Source: Caldilineaceae bacterium
GTDB lineage: Bacteria > Chloroflexota > Anaerolineae > Caldilineales > Caldilineaceae
DNA: 14,720 nt
Assembly (NCBI GenBank): GCA_012032975.1
Contig: JAAUPU010000010.1
Span: 1 to 14,720, forward strand
Direction: 5' to 3'
Both the position numbers and the translations under genes were made by a program. Below, one piece after another: positions 1 to 7,266 of the stretch. How positions within the stretch are numbered: the stretch's first letter is position 1; every line of letters starts with the position of its first letter. The notes under the pieces are model-generated. The model did no database searches and had not been told where the DNA came from. It saw nothing but the letters and a program-made list of their open reading frames with translations.

Positions 1-1
1 G

Positions 2-127
2 CTGAGTCCGATCCTGAGCGCGGTGGGCATCGATCCCAACAGCGCCCAGGTGATCCAGGGGGTGCTGATCGCAGGCGTGATGATGGTTGGCGGGTGGCTA
101 ACGCTGCTGCGGGAGCGGTCGTCATGA
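2..127 (+). CDS. RbsC-type sugar ABC transporter permease, C-terminal 41 residues (partial)
   Basis: Only the last 41 codons are in the window; the gene starts upstream. The visible peptide runs from LSPILSAVGIDPNSAQVIQG through a hydrophobic segment (VLIAGVMMVGGWLTLL) to RERSS and a TGA stop. The pattern of an amphipathic 'xxGxxxxxxQVIxG' stretch followed by one last membrane helix and a short basic tail is the usual end of RbsC/XylH/LsrC-type permeases (BPD_transp_2 family). The stop overlaps the next gene's ATG in an ATGA, which implies translational coupling with a second permease of the same family and suggests the pair forms a heterodimeric channel in the inner membrane. The family call rests on a short segment plus the neighbour, so the substrate cannot be inferred. 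Confidence 0.72.
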   Translation: MSPILSAVGIDPNSAQVIQGVLIAGVMMVGGWLTLLRERSS

Positions 128-1125
128 CCCCCTCCTCACCGGCGGATCGACCTGGGAGAAACCAGGTGAGCTTGTCGCTGCGCGCCGGCCTCTTTATCGC
201 GGAGCGGCCTGAATTGGTGCTTACGGTCGTGCTCGGCGCGTTGATTCTGGTGACTGGCCTTATCGAACCCAATTACTTGTCGGTGGCCGGGCTGCGCAAC
301 ACGCTCTTGCAGGCTGCGCCGCTGGGCATCCTCGCCGGTGCGCAGACCATCCTGATGCTGACCGGCGGCATCGATCTCTCGGTGACCATGATCGCCACCG
401 GCTCCGCCTATGTTGCGGCAAATCAGTCTCCCAATGGGGTGGTCATCGCGCTTGCGCTCGGCCTGCTCGTGGGCCTGATCGCTGGGAGCGCGAATGGGGT
501 TGGCGTCTCCGTCTTCCGAGTCAACCCGCTGATCATGACATTGGCCATGTCGGGGATCTTGCTCGGTCTGTTCACCGCGTGGACCCAGACGATCCTGGCC
601 GGTTCGACGCAGATGGCGACGTTCATCAAGTTGATGGGTGCAGGCTCCTTCTTTGGCAACCGCGTGCCCTACAGCGTCGTGATCTGGACGGTGATCGCGA
701 TTGTGTTGATCTGGCTGCTCAAGCGTTCGGGATGGGGGCGGCTGATCTATGCCATTGGCGACAACGAGGTGGCGGTGCGGCTTGCGGGGGTGCGCGTTTC
801 CCAGGTGCGCATTACGGCCTATGCGGTTGCGGGGGTGCTGGGGTCAATCGCCGGCATTCTGCTAGCCGGTCGCACCGGCGCAGTCGACCTTCAGCTTGCA
901 AACGCGTTCCTGCTACCTTCCGTGGCGGCGGCTGTGATCGGCGGCACGTCGATCTTTGGCGGCGTCGGCGGCTATGCGGGAACCATCCTCGGCGCGCTGA
1001 TCCTCAGCGTGCTCAACTCGATGTTGACCTTCCTCAATGTAGGACAGGGAATCCAGCAGGTGGTCTACGGCTCGATTGTGCTGGCGCTGGCCTGGGGATA
1101 TGCCAGCCTCACCCGCCGGACGTGA
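124..1125 (+). CDS. RbsC/LsrD-type sugar ABC transporter permease
   Basis: Inner-membrane permease of a CUT2-class (ribose/xylose/galactose/AI-2 type) ABC importer, 333 residues, the normal family length. Sequence signs: multiple hydrophobic helices from about residue 30 to the end; the family signature TGGIDLSV near residues 80-87 and IGGTSIFGG near residues 272-280, the latter being the stretch typical of RbsC-like proteins. I chose the ATG at 124 because it overlaps the stop of the upstream permease as ATGA; a GTG at 94 would extend the protein by ten Ala-rich residues inside the upstream gene and is less likely. Two adjacent, non-identical permeases point to a heteromeric transporter as in LsrCD. 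Its ATPase and binding protein are not in the window and would be expected upstream. The oxidoreductase and isomerase genes that follow on the same strand may use the imported sugar. Family is secure; substrate unknown. Confidence 0.9.
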   Translation: MTPSSPADRPGRNQVSLSLRAGLFIAERPELVLTVVLGALILVTGLIEPNYLSVAGLRNTLLQAAPLGILAGAQTILMLTGGIDLSVTMIATGSAYVAANQSPNGVVIALALGLLVGLIAGSANGVGVSVFRVNPLIMTLAMSGILLGLFTAWTQTILAGSTQMATFIKLMGAGSFFGNRVPYSVVIWTVIAIVLIWLLKRSGWGRLIYAIGDNEVAVRLAGVRVSQVRITAYAVAGVLGSIAGILLAGRTGAVDLQLANAFLLPSVAAAVIGGTSIFGGVGGYAGTILGALILSVLNSMLTFLNVGQGIQQVVYGSIVLALAWGYASLTRRT

Positions 1126-1213
1126 TGACGAACCCGCTGAGTACGACCAGCTTCCGTGAAGGCAATTGCGGTCCACCCGATCATCCCGATTTTGCACCAG
1201 GATAGGTAAGCCC

Positions 1214-2365
1214 ATGCAATCGTTCAACGTCGCTATCATCGGAACCGGCTTTATGGGGCCGGCCCACACAGAAGCGCTGCGCCGGCTGGGCATCCAAGTG
1301 GCTGGCATCTTGGGTTCTTCGGCGGAGAAATCTCGACGCGCGGCGGCGGAGCTTGGCATCCCCAAAGCGTATGGCGGCCTCGACGAGTTGCTCGCCGATG
1401 ACGAAATCGATGCCGTCCATATCACCTCGCCCAATCGCCACCACTTTGAGCAGGCCAGCCGGGCGCTGAAGGCGGGCAAGCATGTACATTGCGAAAAACC
1501 GCTGGCCATGACCGCGGCCGAATCTGCCGCATTGGTGAAGCTGGCCCGGGAAAGTGGTCTGGCCGCGGGCGTCAACTACAACATGCGCTACTACCCGCTG
1601 AACATCGAAGCGCGCGATCTGATCCAACGCGGCTCGTTGGGCGACGTGATTTCAGTCCAAGGCAGCTATGTCCAGGATTGGCTGCTCTATCCCACCGACT
1701 ACAACTGGCGCGTACTTGCCGACGAGGGCGGCAAATTGCGCGCGGTGGCGATATCGGCACCCACTGGCTGGACTTGTTGCAGACCATCACCGGTCTGCCA
1801 GTGCAGGCTCTCTTTGCCGATCTGAAGACCGTCTATCCAACCAGGCAGCGCCCAATCGGCGAAGTTGCGACTTTTTCTGGCAAGGTAGAACAGACCGACG
1901 CGACCGAACCAATCGAGATAAAAACCGAGGACTACGGCGCGATATTGCTTCGCTTTGCGAATGGGAGTCACGGTTCGTTGTGGGTTTCGCAGGTGACGGC
2001 GGGACGCAAGAATTGCCTGCGCTACGAAATCTCCGGGAAAGAGGGCGCGCTGGCCTGGAATAGCGAGCAGCCCAATGAGCTTTGGATCGGCCACCGAAAC
2101 CAGGCCAATCAGCAACTGATCCGCGACCCCGGCCTGGTGTCCGATGCAGCGCGCGCCCACATCAGCTATCCCCGGCGGCCACAACGAAGGCTATGACGAC
2201 TCCTTCAAGCAATCCTTCAAGTCCTTCTACGACTATATCGCGGCCGGCGATTTATCCGCGCCTGCGCCGTTTCCAACCTTCGCCGATGGCCACAAAGAGA
2301 TCGTACTCTGCGAGGCGATCCTGCAAAGCCACCAGGAGCAGCGGTGGGTGAATGTAACCAGTTAG
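1214..2365 (+). pseudogene. Gfo/Idh/MocA-family NAD(P)-dependent oxidoreductase, interrupted by two single-base frameshifts
   Basis: Three overlapping reading segments join into one about 383-residue sugar/polyol dehydrogenase-like protein. Segment one (from 1214) carries the Rossmann dinucleotide motif GTGFMG (residues 10-15) and the EKPLAM motif (residues 94-99, with the catalytic-type Lys). Near 1748-1750 one base is missing, GGCGGAT having become GGCGAT, after which the next frame continues with [11 protein letters not shown], the family's conserved D-x-G-x-H segment. Near 2170-2173 one extra C (CCCC for CCC) returns reading to the original frame, [12 protein letters not shown], up to TAG at 2363. 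Length and all motifs are intact once the two indels are corrected, so either sequence error or very recent inactivation. The ATG at 1214 follows a weak AGGATAGG; a TTG at 1166 gives a non-homologous-looking extension. It lies 88 bases after the permease and probably in the same operon. Substrate unknown (inositol-like polyols and sugars are common in the family). Confidence 0.88.
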
Positions 2366-2464
2366 AGTGCGACAGCGAGCTTCTCAAACAGAACGCAGAC
2401 GCGACCGTCTGCCTCATTCCCAATCTCCACGCCCCAATCTCAAGAAACCCGGAGAACAGATCAG

Positions 2465-3388
2465 ATGATGCAACTAGGATTTGTCAGCGCGATCCTGCCC
2501 GACCTCTCGCTGGAAGAGGTGGCTCGATTCGCAGGAGAGAACGGCTTTGCGACCATCGAGGTGATGTGTTGGCCGGTGGGCAAGGCCGAGCGTCGCTATG
2601 CCGGCGTTACCCATGTCGACGCGACCACCCTTGACGCAGATGCCGCGGCAAGGGTGAACGAAATCGTCGCGTCGGCTGGGGTCACCATCAGCGGTCTGGG
2701 GTATTACCCCAATCCGCTGACGCCGGATCGAGCGGAGGCCCAAGTCTACATCGACCACATCAAGCAGGTGATCGTCGCGGCTGAACTTCTGGGCGTGGGT
2801 GTGGTGAACAGCTTTGTCGGGCGCAACTGGACCCAGTCTGTGGATGAAAACTGGCCGCGCTTTCTCGAAGTGTGGCCACCACTGGTCAAGTTCGCAGAGG
2901 ATCATGGCATCAAGATCGGCATCGAAAATTGCCCGATGGCCTTTAGTGCAGACGAATGGCCGGGCGGCAAGAACCTGGCACACACCCCCGCAATCTGGCG
3001 ACGGATGTTCGAGGCGATCCCCAGCGACCATTTCGGCCTCAACTACGACCCGTCGCACATGGTCTGGCAACAGATGGACTACCTGAAACCGCTGCGAGAT
3101 TTCACCGACAAGCTTTTTCATGTCCACGCCAAGGATGTGCGGGTGGACAAGCATCGGCTGGACGAGGTCGGCATCATGGCGACGCCGCTGGAGTTTCACT
3201 CGCCAAAGTTGCCGGGGCTGGGCGACATCGACTGGGGTCAATTCTTCTCGGTGCTGGGTGATGTGGGCTATACCGGCCCGGTCTGCATCGAAGTCGAAGA
3301 TCGCGCGTATGAAGCTTCCCTGGAAAGCCGCAAAGCGTCTATCACCCAGAGTGGCTGCTATTTGAAGAATTTCATGCCATCTCGCTAA
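2465..3388 (+). CDS. Sugar phosphate isomerase/epimerase (xylose isomerase-like TIM barrel)
   Basis: A 307-residue protein of the AP_endonuc_2 / xylose-isomerase-like TIM-barrel family, whose members isomerise or epimerise sugars and polyol derivatives with a divalent metal. Putative metal ligands are visible in the normal order: Glu154 in GIENC, Asp195 and His198 in YDPSH, His221 in VHAKD, and Glu276/Glu278 in CIEVEDR. There is no signal peptide, so it is cytoplasmic. The start at 2465 is the first of two adjacent ATGs; GGAG at 2451-2454 lies ten bases ahead of it and is better spaced for this codon than for 2468. It follows the oxidoreductase gene by 99 bases. Pairing of Gfo/Idh/MocA dehydrogenases with this isomerase family is common in inositol and rare-sugar catabolic clusters, so the two probably act in one pathway. 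The exact reaction cannot be read from sequence. Confidence 0.88.
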   Translation: MMQLGFVSAILPDLSLEEVARFAGENGFATIEVMCWPVGKAERRYAGVTHVDATTLDADAAARVNEIVASAGVTISGLGYYPNPLTPDRAEAQVYIDHIKQVIVAAELLGVGVVNSFVGRNWTQSVDENWPRFLEVWPPLVKFAEDHGIKIGIENCPMAFSADEWPGGKNLAHTPAIWRRMFEAIPSDHFGLNYDPSHMVWQQMDYLKPLRDFTDKLFHVHAKDVRVDKHRLDEVGIMATPLEFHSPKLPGLGDIDWGQFFSVLGDVGYTGPVCIEVEDRAYEASLESRKASITQSGCYLKNFMPSR

Positions 3389-3450
3389 GTTCTGATTGCC
3401 GGCCGCAGAGACGCCGGAGGTAGTTGGTCAGACAAATTAGGGTCGGTGGG

Positions 3451-3576
3451 GTATTGACCTTCAGCTACTTCCCGATGTACGGCGTCATCATCGCCTTCCA
3501 GAACTACGATCCGCTCAGGGACTTTGCCAGATCGCCCTGGGCGGGCCAGTTTGCCGGCCTCAGCTTTGCGCTGTAG
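3451..3576 (+). pseudogene. Relic of an LplB-type (CUT1) sugar ABC permease, first membrane helix region
   Basis: Reading from 3451, the plus-strand peptide VLTFSYFPMYGVIIAFQNYD, followed by PLRDFARSPWAG, strongly resembles the first membrane helix and following loop of LplB/YteP-type permeases, where YFPMYGxxIAFxNYxP...SxWVG is typical. It aligns in layout with residues about 30-65 of the intact permease downstream (FTFVPLFYSVIAFQKFNP, then SPWVGWENF), but is a different paralogue, nearer the family consensus. There is no start codon, and reading ends at TAG 3574-3576 after about 42 codons; nothing matching the remaining five helices or the EAA loop follows. It is therefore a fragment left by deletion or rearrangement. 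It lies in the same orientation as, and 62 bases after, the isomerase gene. Confidence 0.7.
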
Positions 3577-3583
3577 CTCCACA

Positions 3584-3613
3584 TCGAAGTCTTTGCACTC
3601 GAGGTCTTTGCAC
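3584..3613 (+). repeat. Two tandem copies of a 15-base unit
   Basis: The unit TCGARGTCTTTGCAC occurs twice head to tail, with the first bases of a third copy (TCGAAG) following. The copies differ only at one A/G position. It lies just after the permease relic's stop codon. No function is evident; it may be a slippage product in non-coding DNA. Confidence 0.7.
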
Positions 3614-3897
3614 TCGAAGCCTGTTTCCGCTTTCCCAAACTGGCTTCACTCGCTGGCGCCGTCCTGGCTTATGTGGCTGCTGTCTCGCCTCCCATCCCAA
3701 TCGGCCTCTGGGATCGCCGACCCCAACCCACTTGGGCCGGCTTCGGCGTCTGCTCCACAGGTCCATTTCCCAAGACGACCGACTTTGACCCCGACTTCGA
3801 AAAAACGCCTCGGTTGCCGACCACTTCCCCAAGGGCTTCAATGGTCATCGCCGCCAGAAACTCGCCGCTTGACCCACTCTTTACCGCAAAGTAGAGG

Positions 3898-3926
3898 TTG
3901 ACAGGATTTCCCCGTCACGCTAATAT
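3898..3926 (+). promoter_or_regulatory. Predicted sigma70-type promoter for the GH36/transporter operon
   Basis: A perfect -35 box TTGACA (3898-3903), a 17-base spacer, and a -10 like TAATAT (3921-3926, four of six matches to TATAAT) face the galactosidase gene. Transcription would begin near 3933, leaving a leader of about 110 bases. A short inverted repeat (AGGATT at 3903-3908 and AATCCT further downstream) spans the promoter and could be a chance match or an operator half-site pair. The placement after non-coding DNA and before a row of closely spaced plus-strand genes supports it as the start of that operon. Not tested. Confidence 0.55.
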
Positions 3927-4001
3927 TTTCCAGGCGGAATCCTTTCATCGCACAGTCTATCTGGTCTAGGAAGAGAGCGTTATACCGTGCATTTCAACCA
4001 T

Positions 4002-4020
4002 CCGACCGCGTGGCGGTCGG
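4002..4020 (+). promoter_or_regulatory. Leader hairpin upstream of the GH36 gene
   Basis: CCGACCGC and GCGGTCGG form a perfect 8-bp stem around a 3-base GTG loop, ending 24 bases before the GTG start codon and 14 bases before the AAGAGG ribosome binding site. It lies inside the predicted leader transcript. No T-run follows, so it is not a standard intrinsic terminator. It may affect mRNA stability or translation, or be an operator palindrome. Confidence 0.45.
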
Positions 4021-4044
4021 CTTTGTACGCGACAAGAGGTTCAT

Positions 4045-6084
4045 GTGCTAGCAGAGTTACGAACACTAGCCGCCGGCCCGCTAGAACTGATCTTGCGCCG
4101 GGAAGAGAACCGGCTCCACCTGGACCGGCTGGCGTTCCAGGGTATTTCTTGGCTGCATCCGTCCCACGCTTCAGGCCTGTTTGCGGTGGAGGTCGACGGA
4201 AAGCGGGTGGATACAACCCAACTCACTCTACAACGATGGCAGGAGACCGTAGTCGCCGATGGCGTCCGGTTGGTTACGCTCGACTTTGTCGGTTCCGGCG
4301 TTGGGATCGAACAGCACATCAAGCTCTACACAGAAGCTTCGTTGGTTGAGTTCTGGCAGGTGATCCACAACCGAAGTGGCGCACCAGTGCAGATTGGGCG
4401 CATGGATTCCCTGGCGCTCAGCCTGCCCGACGAACCGCTGGAGTTGCTCTATTTTAGCGGGGGGTGGGGCCGTGAGTTCGAGCCGCAGCGCGCTCACTTG
4501 CCCGACAAGGTGATCCTCGAATCTCGTACGGGCCGCTCCTCCAAGGGGCATCACCCCTGGTTTGCCCTATTTCGCGGCGACACGCAGGTGCTATCGGCCG
4601 CGGTGGCATGGTCCGGCAATTGGGTATTCCGCTTCGAGCCACAGGATGGCGGCGTTGCGCTCAGCGGCGGTCTGCATGATTGGGCCTTTCACAAAGAATT
4701 GGCGCCAGACGCATCGGTGGAGAGCGCGCCGGTCGTGGTCGCGCTGGGCGCAAGTTTGAACGCCGTCTCCCAGCAATATGCCAGGGCAGGACGCAAGCAT
4801 TGGTATCCACGCAACTCCTTCTCGGCGCGCGTTCCGGTGGAGTGGAACCATTGGTGGCCCTATGAAGATGCGGAGATCGATGCTGGCGTCTTTGCCGCCA
4901 ACGTAGTGAAAGCCAAGCAAATGGGCTTTGAGGTCTGTACGCTGGACGCGGGTTGGTTTGGACCATCGGATGCGGGCACCTTCTGGGAGCATTTCCGCGG
5001 TGACTGGCATCTGGTCAACCAGGATCGCTTTCCCCAGGGACTCCGCCCGGTGGGCGACCATGTTCACGCGCACGGCATGAAATTCGGCATCTGGTGCGAA
5101 ATCGAGGGCTTGGGCAGCGACGCCCAGGTCGCCCATGATCACCCGGATTTCGTCGCAGAGCGAGACGGCCAACGCCTGGGTTATATCTGTTTCGGCAACC
5201 CGCGCGCGCAGGAGTGGGCCTATGCGACCCTGAGCCGGTTGATCACTGCGTACGGGGCAGACTGGATCAAGATTGATTTCAACCTCGATCCCGGCGCGGG
5301 CTGTAACCGCACTGACCACGGCCACGGGCCAGGTGACGGCCTCTATGAACACTACATCGGCTACTATCACACCCTGGAGCGCATCCGCCGCGACTTTCCA
5401 GAAGTCGTCCTTGAGAATTGTTCGTCCGGTGGGCTGCGCATCGACCTGGGCATGATGCGGCGCACCTACATGACCTTCCTGTCCGATCCAGATTGGCCCG
5501 TTCACGATCTCCAGATCTTCTGGGGTGCGAGCACCATGCTGGCGCCGGACGTACTATTGCACTGGACCTTCAGTCATTGGCGCAATCTCAATCCGCCACC
5601 GTACCAGAACTTTGACCCGCATGACCCCAGTCTCACCCGCAAGCAATGGGACTACTACTCGCGCATCTCGATGCTTGGCCTCTACGGTCTGTCGCAGAAG
5701 TTGCCCGACTTGCCCGATTGGCTGGCGCAACGGGCTATTGAAAACAACGCCATCTACAAAGATCACGTGCGTCGCTTTGTCCAGGAAGCTGACCTCTATC
5801 GGCTGACCGACCAACCCCTGCGCAACGGTGAAGGTGAGCGCTGGGCAGCGTTCCAGTACGCGCTGCCAGACCGTTCCGAGCATCTCCTATTCGTTTTCCG
5901 GCTGCCCGGCGCCGAACAAGCACGCTCCATCCGCCTGCAAGAGCTGGAGCCGAGCCGCATGTACACGGTCGCGGGGCTGGAAGGCGAATGGCATCAACGG
6001 CTTTCGGGTCGCGCGATCATGGAGGAGGGAATCCACTTTTCGACTCTGGACGAAGAAGATTCAGCACTGTTGCACATTCGATGA
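4045..6084 (+). CDS. GH36-family glycoside hydrolase, alpha-galactosidase-like (melibiase)
   Basis: A 679-residue enzyme built like GH36 alpha-galactosidases: an N-terminal beta-sandwich (about 1-275), a (beta/alpha)8 catalytic domain (about 280-600, starting WNHWWPYEDAEIDA), and a C-terminal beta domain. Likely nucleophile Asp411 in WIKIDFN; likely acid/base Asp481 in FLSDPDW; the conserved Cys-loop ENCSSGG at 457-463. Reference GH36 enzymes usually read KWDxN and (E)GCxGGG, so Ile410 and Asn458 mark a divergent subgroup, and alpha-galactoside specificity is inference; alpha-N-acetylgalactosaminidase or another alpha-glycosidase is possible. No signal peptide, so probably cytoplasmic and acting on imported oligosaccharides. 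The GTG start at 4045 has AAGAGG five bases upstream; the ATG two bases earlier is closed by a stop after two codons. First gene of the operon with the beta-propeller protein and the transporter. Confidence 0.88.
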   Translation: MLAELRTLAAGPLELILRREENRLHLDRLAFQGISWLHPSHASGLFAVEVDGKRVDTTQLTLQRWQETVVADGVRLVTLDFVGSGVGIEQHIKLYTEASLVEFWQVIHNRSGAPVQIGRMDSLALSLPDEPLELLYFSGGWGREFEPQRAHLPDKVILESRTGRSSKGHHPWFALFRGDTQVLSAAVAWSGNWVFRFEPQDGGVALSGGLHDWAFHKELAPDASVESAPVVVALGASLNAVSQQYARAGRKHWYPRNSFSARVPVEWNHWWPYEDAEIDAGVFAANVVKAKQMGFEVCTLDAGWFGPSDAGTFWEHFRGDWHLVNQDRFPQGLRPVGDHVHAHGMKFGIWCEIEGLGSDAQVAHDHPDFVAERDGQRLGYICFGNPRAQEWAYATLSRLITAYGADWIKIDFNLDPGAGCNRTDHGHGPGDGLYEHYIGYYHTLERIRRDFPEVVLENCSSGGLRIDLGMMRRTYMTFLSDPDWPVHDLQIFWGASTMLAPDVLLHWTFSHWRNLNPPPYQNFDPHDPSLTRKQWDYYSRISMLGLYGLSQKLPDLPDWLAQRAIENNAIYKDHVRRFVQEADLYRLTDQPLRNGEGERWAAFQYALPDRSEHLLFVFRLPGAEQARSIRLQELEPSRMYTVAGLEGEWHQRLSGRAIMEEGIHFSTLDEEDSALLHIR

Positions 6085-6129
6085 GTATCGGTTCTGCAAA
6101 TTTCCCAAATGGTGGAGAAGACCAAGACA

Positions 6130-7143
6130 ATGCCCGAACCGCAGCGGTATCAAGTAGACGACATTTTGATCGAAGTGGAGAGCACGCCCTATCTGCGCTT
6201 ACCAAGCGGCACCGACTGTAACAGTCCCTGCTGGTGGTGGGAAGGCAAGTTCTACATCCTCAACTCGACCGGCCACCCGACGCGCTCCAGTGGGACCAGC
6301 GTCGACGACATGACCGAGGGCGCGCCGATTATCTACACGGGTTGGCGCGACGGTGGGCGTTGGATCGAATCCGTGCATCAGGATCCAGACGGCACGCTCT
6401 ATGGTTGGTATCACAACGAACCGGCTCATCTGATCGATGAGGAATGGCAAGAAGGCCGTCGCTTCCGACTCACCGCTCCCTTCGTCGGCGCGGTGGTTTC
6501 CTATGACAACGGCCATACCTGGGATGACCTGGGCCTGGTCATTGCCGGTGGGCCGGAGACGCTCAACCTGGAACATCACAATTACTGGTTCGCCGGCGGC
6601 AATGGCGATTTCTCGGTGATCCTGGACCGGGCGGGCAAAACCTTCTACTTCCTCGTCGGCACCTATTACAAGGAGGTCGCCCAGCAGGGCATCTCCCTGG
6701 CGCGCATGTCCTACGAAGATCGGGGCTGCCCCGTGGGCAAAGTGTGGAAGTGGCACAATGGCGCATGGCAAGAACCCGGCCTTAACGGGGCCGTGACCCC
6801 AATTCTGCCGGTGAGCCGCGATTGGTACGATCCGGAGCCGGATACCTTATGGGGGCCATCGGTCCACTGGAATCACCACATCAACAAATATGTCATCCTC
6901 ATGAACCGCGCCATCGATCCAGCCTGGAAGCAGGAAGGCATCTATATAAGCTTCACCGACGACATTGGCGACCCCTCCAGCTGGACGGAACCTCTGCGCA
7001 TTGTGGACGGCGAACACGGTTGGTATCCGCAGGTGGTTGGCAGCGACATCCAACGCCAAGAGACCGAGCGAGAAGCCGGGCATACATCGCGCCTCTTCAT
7101 CCACGGCAACTCCAACTTCGCGCTCCGGTTTTCACGCACATAG
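6130..7143 (+). CDS. Beta-propeller glycosidase-like protein of unassigned family
   Basis: A 337-residue protein, probably cytoplasmic since no signal peptide is seen. It is rich in Trp, Gly and Asp and built of short repeated blades such as SPCWWWEGKFYIL, GRWIESVHQDPDGTLYGWYH, DFSVILDRAGKTFYFL and LWGPSVHWNHHINKYVILMN, the pattern of five-bladed propeller glycosidases (GH32/43/117-like) and sialidases. One clean Asp-box, S-x-D-x-G-x-T-W, is at residues 124-131 (SYDNGHTW). Candidate acids at blade entries include Asp35 in GTDCN and Glu145 or Glu149 in the GPETLNLEHHNYW segment, but I cannot assign catalytic roles. The ATG at 6130 is preferred over 6109 because GGAGAAG lies nine bases ahead of it. 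It begins 45 bases after the GH36 gene and precedes the binding protein, which fits a second hydrolase for the same oligosaccharide. Fold likely; activity unproven. Confidence 0.72.
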   Translation: MPEPQRYQVDDILIEVESTPYLRLPSGTDCNSPCWWWEGKFYILNSTGHPTRSSGTSVDDMTEGAPIIYTGWRDGGRWIESVHQDPDGTLYGWYHNEPAHLIDEEWQEGRRFRLTAPFVGAVVSYDNGHTWDDLGLVIAGGPETLNLEHHNYWFAGGNGDFSVILDRAGKTFYFLVGTYYKEVAQQGISLARMSYEDRGCPVGKVWKWHNGAWQEPGLNGAVTPILPVSRDWYDPEPDTLWGPSVHWNHHINKYVILMNRAIDPAWKQEGIYISFTDDIGDPSSWTEPLRIVDGEHGWYPQVVGSDIQRQETEREAGHTSRLFIHGNSNFALRFSRT

Positions 7144-7253
7144 GGAAACCGTGCCGGACTGCGGGTATGGTCCCCATCACCCATCACAAACGAGAACATT
7201 CTTCATGCAGGGACAGCCTGCGTACCAATTCCAAGCATATTGATTCCATTACC

Positions 7254-7266
7254 GGAGGAAAACACG
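7254..7266 (+). promoter_or_regulatory. Strong Shine-Dalgarno of the binding-protein gene
   Basis: GGAGGAAAA begins 13 bases before the ATG at 7267, with eight bases between GGAGG and the start. This is the best ribosome binding site in the window and fits the high expression expected of a transport binding protein relative to its permeases. It rules out upstream alternatives such as 7240. Confidence 0.7.

Larger units (their letters stand above)
3389..3897 (+). other. Gene-poor spacer with permease relic and short repeat
   Basis: No intact gene is supported here. The region holds an LplB-type permease relic (3451-3576) and a 15-base tandem repeat (3584-3613). The same plus-strand frame stays open from 3577 to 3894, but its translation is Pro/Arg-rich and I recognise no domain; it has no start codon with a ribosome binding site. 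Several other frames on both strands are also open, as expected by chance in GC-rich DNA. Confidence 0.5.

Noticed and set aside
94..123. GTG start at 94 for the second RbsC-type permease
   Set aside because: It would overlap the upstream permease by 34 bases; the ATG at 124 in an ATGA overlap is the normal coupling arrangement.
3577..3894. Open plus-strand frame after the permease relic, as a possible gene
   Set aside because: No start codon with a ribosome binding site, Pro/Arg-rich translation and no recognisable family; several other frames are open over the same bases.
3971..4051. Coding-like frame AFQPSDRVAVGFVRDKRFMC ending just inside the GH36 gene
   Set aside because: It looks protein-like and overlaps the GH36 start in ATGTGCTAG, but has no start codon or homology, and the same bases form the leader hairpin. 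Not enough for a leader peptide.
4591..5505. A 304-codon open frame on the minus strand
   Set aside because: Antisense to the catalytic domain of the GH36 gene, with no recognisable domain and no ribosome binding site.
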